Part shown: positions 60,817 to 64,000 of the stretch, piece by piece
How positions within the stretch are numbered: the first letter of the stretch is position 1
Layout of the letters: each line of letters starts with the position of its first letter
DNA from: Comamonas sp. BIGb0152
Lineage (GTDB): Bacteria; Pseudomonadota; Gammaproteobacteria; Burkholderiales; Burkholderiaceae_C
Assembly (NCBI RefSeq): GCF_024809975.1
Contig: NZ_JANUDY010000001.1
Coordinates: 124,001-188,000, forward strand
Direction of reading: 5' to 3'
DNA: 64,000 nucleotides
Translations under genes and position numbers: made by a program
The notes under the pieces: model-generated
What the model saw: the letters and a program-made list of their open reading frames with translations, nothing else
Told to the model about the DNA's origin: nothing
The model's database searches: none

Positions 60817-61305
60817 TTATCCGGTAATAAAGCTAGGCCACACGGGGAACTGAAGGTTCAGTGCCCACACGAATGCGACGTAGCTGCCAATGGCCAGGAC
60901 AGTGGCCAACACGAAGACCGACTTGGCATGAAATTCCTGGCTGGCCAGGCTGGCGATGAAGACCAGTGCGTAGATCGCAACAATCAGGCCCATGGCGGGA
61001 ATGCCGATGCTGGGCACGCCCACGAGCAAGACGCCGAAGGCAAAGTTGGCCAGCAAGATGAAGAACACCTGCTTCCATGCCCATTTGCCGATAGGGTCCC
61101 CATCAGCGGGGCCAGCGGTGACGCCCTTGAAGGCCACCGCAGCACCGATCAGCGTCAGCAAGACGCCAAGAATCAACGGGAAATACCCCGGACCCATGCG
61201 AGCACCCGTACCGATCGAGTAGTTCTGGGCGCCAACGGCGAACCCAATACCCACTGCCATGTACATCATGCCCGCCCAAAAGTCTTTTTGGCTTTTGAGC
61301 TTCAT
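60817..61305 (-). CDS. tctB: Tripartite tricarboxylate transporter small permease TctB
   Basis: 162 residues from the ATG at 61305, with a GGAGA ribosome site. Four membrane helices: one near the N-terminus (FWAGMMYMAVGIGFAVGAQ), then GPGYFPLILGVLLTLIGAAV, VFFILLANFAFGVLLVGV and the C-terminal pair. The GTGARMGPGYFPLILG loop is the TctB hallmark. It forms the membrane part with TctA encoded next. Confidence 0.94.
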   Translation of the reverse strand: MKLKSQKDFWAGMMYMAVGIGFAVGAQNYSIGTGARMGPGYFPLILGVLLTLIGAAVAFKGVTAGPADGDPIGKWAWKQVFFILLANFAFGVLLVGVPSIGIPAMGLIVAIYALVFIASLASQEFHAKSVFVLATVLAIGSYVAFVWALNLQFPVWPSFITG

Positions 61306-61560
61306 TAACTTTGTCTCCAAACAATTTTAGGGATGCAGGGCATTGTCAACGCTGACGGCCAGCTGACGCATGTGGATTCCACTTACGATTGCACACAGGA
61401 AAACCCCTAGGGCATGCCAGGCTCCCAAGCGGCCAAAACCCAAGCGGGGCGCGGGTTTGCGCAGGATGGCCCGCCCCCGGTGCGGGCGCAGTGACAAGGG
61501 TAAGTCCCTGCCGGCGCAACGCCTCCATGCGCTGCGGGCGATGGGCGGTACCGCCGTTTT

Positions 61561-63591
61561 TTAGCGGTCGCCCATCTCGATGGGCGGCGTGTTGGCCATC
61601 ACCTCTTCGATGGTGGTGAGGCCTTCGGACACGCGCAAGGCGCCGGCCAGGCGCAAGGGGTGCATGCCATCCTTGACGGCCTGGCGGCGCAGCACCGACA
61701 TGGAGGGCGCCGCATGCACCTGGTCCTTGAGGGCTTCGGACACGGTGAGCAATTCGTACAAGCCCATGCGCCCGCGAAAGCCGGTGTCGCGGCATTCTTC
61801 GCAGCCCACCGGCTTGTAGGGCCGGTAATCGCGCTTGATCTTCCAGGGCTGGATGGCGGCGGTCAGCGCGTCGGTGGATGCGGCCTCATCGGGCTGCTTG
61901 CACTGCGGACACAGGGTACGCACCAGGCGCTGGGCCAGCACGCCCAGCAAGGTGGCATTGATCAGGTACGGCGGCACGCCCAGCTCCATCAAACGGCTGA
62001 TGGCACTGGGGGCATCGTTGGTGTGCAAGGTAGAGAACACCAAGTGGCCGGTCAGCGCAGACTGCACCGCCATTTCGGCGGTTTCCAGATCGCGGATTTC
62101 ACCGACCATGATGATGTCCGGGTCCTGGCGCATCAGCGCGCGCAGGCCTTCGACAAAGCTGAAATCGAGTGCCGGCTGCACCTGGGTCTGGTTGAAGGCC
62201 GGCTCGATCATTTCGATCGGGTCCTCCACCGTCGAGACGTTGACCTCCTCGGTGGCCAGGCGCTTCAAGGTGGAGTAAAGCGTGGTGGTCTTGCCCGAGC
62301 CGGTGGGCCCGGTGACCAAAATGATGCCGTGGGGGCGCTCCACCAGCTGCTCCCAGCGCTGCGCGTCGTGCGCGGTAAAGCCCAGTGCCGACAAGTCCTT
62401 GACGGTGTTTTCCGGGTCAAAGATACGCATCACCATCTTCTCGCCAAAGGCGGTGGGCAAGGTGGACAGGCGCATTTCCACCTCGTCGCCCAAGGTGTTG
62501 CGGGTCTTGATACGGCCATCCTGCGGCCGGCGCTTTTCGACCACGTCGATGCGGCCCAGCAGCTTGACCCGCGAGACGATGGCGTTGTGCACGCCCAGCG
62601 GCATCTGGTAGACCTTGTGCAGCACGCCATCAATGCGGAAACGGATCACCGACTGGTCGCGGCGCGGCTCCAGATGGATATCGCTGGCGCGCTGCGCAAA
62701 GGCAAACTGCCACAGCCAGTCGACCAGGCGGATGATGCCCTGGTCATTGGCATCGAACTGCTGGTTGGTATTGCTCAGGTCCACCAGCTGTTCAAAGTTA
62801 CCCAGGGAGCTGAGCGAGCCGCCCAGCTTGCTGGCCGCCTTGACCGATCTGGCCAGCGCAAAGAATTCGCTGCGGTAGCGGTCAATGTCCTTGGGGTTGG
62901 CCAGCACCCGGCGCACCTTGCGCCGCGCCTGGCGCTCCACCTCGCTGACCCATTCGTCAATCCAGGGCTCCTTGACCGCGATCACCACCTCCTGGGCGGT
63001 GACTTGCACCGGCAGGATGCCGTGGCGCTGCGCATAGGGCGCGCCCATGGTCTCGGCCACCTTGGCGGCATCGACCTTGAGCGGATCGATCTTGTAATAA
63101 GGCAGGCCGCAGTGCTTGGCGACAAACTCGGTGAGCAGCTCCACATCCAGCGCCTTGCCATCCAGCTGGCGGGGCACCACCACACTGGCCAGGCGCACGA
63201 TGGGGTGCTGGCTGCTGGACGCATGGCTGCAGCGGTTGATGGTGGCCAGGGCCAGCTCGGGCGTGATCCAGCCATCGGCCTGCAGCCAGTTGATGATTTG
63301 GGTCAGATCGAGGGGACGCTGCATCAGCGCGGGCAAGCCGCTGCGCGCCGGTGGCACCGAGGCCGGGCCAGCCCCGCTTGGCACCGATGGTACGGAGGCA
63401 GAGCCAGAGGCGCGGGAAGGCGCAGGCCCCTCTTCCACCTTGCCGGGCACAAAAACAGCGGAGCGCCTGATAGGCGCCCCTGCTCCCGATGTACCGGGCA
63501 CTGCTGAAGTGCGGCTTTTGCCCGAGGTATCGGCGGGCAAGGCATCGCCCCGACTTTTGTTCTGTTTGTTTGGCTGATCAGGCGCTGCCAT
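61561..63591 (-). CDS. GspE/PilB-type secretion or pilus-assembly ATPase
   Basis: 676 residues. A disordered Pro/Ser/Ala-rich N-terminus (1-90) is followed by an MshEN-like domain (about 95-230, QIINWLQADGWITPELALA; YYKIDPLKVDAAKV). The RecA-like motor has Walker A GPTGSGKTTT, Asp-box EDPIEM, Walker B DPDIIMVGEIRD and His-box TGHLVFSTLHTND. A zinc tetracysteine motif follows (CPQC and CEEC). This is the polymerising ATPase of type II secretion or type IV pili. No other gsp or pil gene is in the window, so the system is not determined. A good AGAGGGAA site precedes the ATG. Confidence 0.93.
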   Translation of the reverse strand: MAAPDQPNKQNKSRGDALPADTSGKSRTSAVPGTSGAGAPIRRSAVFVPGKVEEGPAPSRASGSASVPSVPSGAGPASVPPARSGLPALMQRPLDLTQIINWLQADGWITPELALATINRCSHASSSQHPIVRLASVVVPRQLDGKALDVELLTEFVAKHCGLPYYKIDPLKVDAAKVAETMGAPYAQRHGILPVQVTAQEVVIAVKEPWIDEWVSEVERQARRKVRRVLANPKDIDRYRSEFFALARSVKAASKLGGSLSSLGNFEQLVDLSNTNQQFDANDQGIIRLVDWLWQFAFAQRASDIHLEPRRDQSVIRFRIDGVLHKVYQMPLGVHNAIVSRVKLLGRIDVVEKRRPQDGRIKTRNTLGDEVEMRLSTLPTAFGEKMVMRIFDPENTVKDLSALGFTAHDAQRWEQLVERPHGIILVTGPTGSGKTTTLYSTLKRLATEEVNVSTVEDPIEMIEPAFNQTQVQPALDFSFVEGLRALMRQDPDIIMVGEIRDLETAEMAVQSALTGHLVFSTLHTNDAPSAISRLMELGVPPYLINATLLGVLAQRLVRTLCPQCKQPDEAASTDALTAAIQPWKIKRDYRPYKPVGCEECRDTGFRGRMGLYELLTVSEALKDQVHAAPSMSVLRRQAVKDGMHPLRLAGALRVSEGLTTIEEVMANTPPIEMGDR

Positions 63592-63652
63592 GGTTTATTC
63601 CCTCTGTCTTTTTATCTTCTGGCTTTATACCTGATCGGCAGCGCTGCGCTTG

Positions 63653-63811
63653 GGATCCTCTGCAAGACCCTCGCCAAGCGGGATGGACGCGGATCGGGAT
63701 GAGACGCCAGGCGTCTTTCGCAGTCAATAGCGAGCTATTGACAAGGAAGATAACGCAGCGGATCGCCCGAGTCCGCGTTCAGACCACGGCAGGGAGTTTT
63801 GCAGAGGGTCC
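63653..63811. repeat. Dispersed intergenic repeat, interrupted copy with terminal inverted repeats
   Basis: It carries the same left half (ACCCTCGCCAAGCGGGATGG) and right half (GCGGATCGCCCGAGTCCGCG) as 57347-57431. The halves are separated by 69 bases bounded by a direct repeat of GCGGATCG (63689-63696 and 63758-63765). The extra part contains two palindromes, AGACGCC-A-GGCGTCT (63702-63716) and GTCAATAGC-GA-GCTATTGAC (63723-63742). Near-identical 16-base inverted repeats (GGATCCTCTGCAAGAC, 63653-63668, and its counterpart 63796-63811) bound the whole element, as in a small non-autonomous element. Confidence 0.7.
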
Positions 63812-63821
63812 CTAGGTAAAG

Positions 63822-64000
63822 TCAGGCGGATACGGGCTGCACAGGTTTAAAAACCTTTAACCACTTGAGCGCCGGCAAGCCGGTCTGCTGCTGCACCTGG
63901 TCGGCGCGCTGGCTGAGCAGCTCGCGGCTAGGCCGGCTGGCCGTGCGCTGGGCCAGCACGACGGTATTGCCCTCCTTGGTGGCTGCAAAGCGCCAGACCG
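63822..64000 (-). CDS. 3' end of an unidentified gene (truncated by window)
   Basis: A leftward frame open to the window edge with good codon bias, ending in TGA at 63822-63824. The last 59 codons read FAATKEGNTVVLAQRT, an alternating charged helix (SRELLSQRADQVQQQTG) and a basic end LKWLKVFKPVQPVSA. The family is not recognised from this piece. It reads in the same direction as the GspE-like ATPase gene, with the repeat element between them. Confidence 0.5.
   Translation of the reverse strand, partial: VWRFAATKEGNTVVLAQRTASRPSRELLSQRADQVQQQTGLPALKWLKVFKPVQPVSA

Noticed and set aside
61544..61562. GGCGGTACCGCC followed by six T, looking like a rightward terminator
   Set aside because: No rightward gene ends here, the hairpin has no loop, and the T-run is partly the ATPase stop codon on the other strand.
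61660..63507. A 615-codon rightward frame opposite the GspE-like ATPase
   Set aside because: Mirror frame of a conserved ATPase with no motif of its own.

Overview
The window is GC-rich (except for a few AT-rich patches), has long tightly packed genes, and is full of Comamonadaceae-type gene families: Bug/TctC solute-binding proteins, tripartite tricarboxylate and TRAP transporters, a MaeB-type malic enzyme, DUF2076, DUF3422 and FecI/FecR/receptor sets. I read it as the chromosome of a betaproteobacterium of the family Comamonadaceae (Comamonas/Acidovorax/Delftia type). This is inferred from family content, not from a marker gene. No rRNA, tRNA or CRISPR array was seen.

Layout. 1-1779: 3' part of maeB and its terminator. 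1928-9391: a carbohydrate-acid locus read leftward (TRAP binding protein, fused TRAP permease, VOC protein, RuBisCO-like protein, DUF1537 kinase) with a divergent LacI regulator. It resembles the 3-oxo-isoapionate branch of D-apiose/apionate catabolism. 9628-10266: an AT-richer orphan membrane protein. 10358-15076: a flavin-reductase-like gene divergent from an ABC importer with two tandem paralogous binding proteins. 15182-17987: ECF sigma, anti-sigma, DUF3455 lipoprotein and fasciclin-domain protein. 18316-19083: a FadR-type GntR regulator. 19111-21896: an AT-rich island with a NACHT-domain STAND NTPase and a two-helix coiled-coil membrane protein, a candidate phage-defence locus. 22090-28166: the four-gene ligase-associated DNA repair operon (exonuclease, ligase, DEXH helicase, PdeM phosphoesterase). 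28356-31815: stress-type membrane proteins and a large-subunit catalase. 32100-38294: a GntP transporter plus the tetronate pathway (ltnD, otnK, otnC, otnI) and an RpiR regulator.

38499-41290: a secreted protein with an internal duplication, then degenerate DNA and a broken IS5-family transposase. 41550-51384: a Bug protein, an MFS transporter, a racemase-fold protein, a D-amino-acid-dehydrogenase-like oxidase with a Nudix partner, a quinone oxidoreductase, a DMT exporter, DUF2076 and an atypical SDR. 51457-54482: DMT, DUF3422 and DUF4198 proteins. 54764-59166: a complete cell-surface signalling iron-uptake set (receptor, FecR, FecI) with Fur-box-like sites. 59290-61305: tctBA without a tctC. 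61561-63591: a GspE/PilB-type ATPase. The right end holds a repeat element and the 3' end of an unidentified gene.

The two sugar-acid loci complement each other: each has its own DUF1537 kinase, transporter and regulator, and each is predicted to turn a rare acid sugar into a triose or tetrulose phosphate. The points most worth a second look are the NACHT island, the RuBisCO-like cluster with its VOC gene, the racemase-fold and SDR proteins that lack their family's catalytic residues, the duplicated secreted protein, and a repeat element seen once intact and once interrupted.
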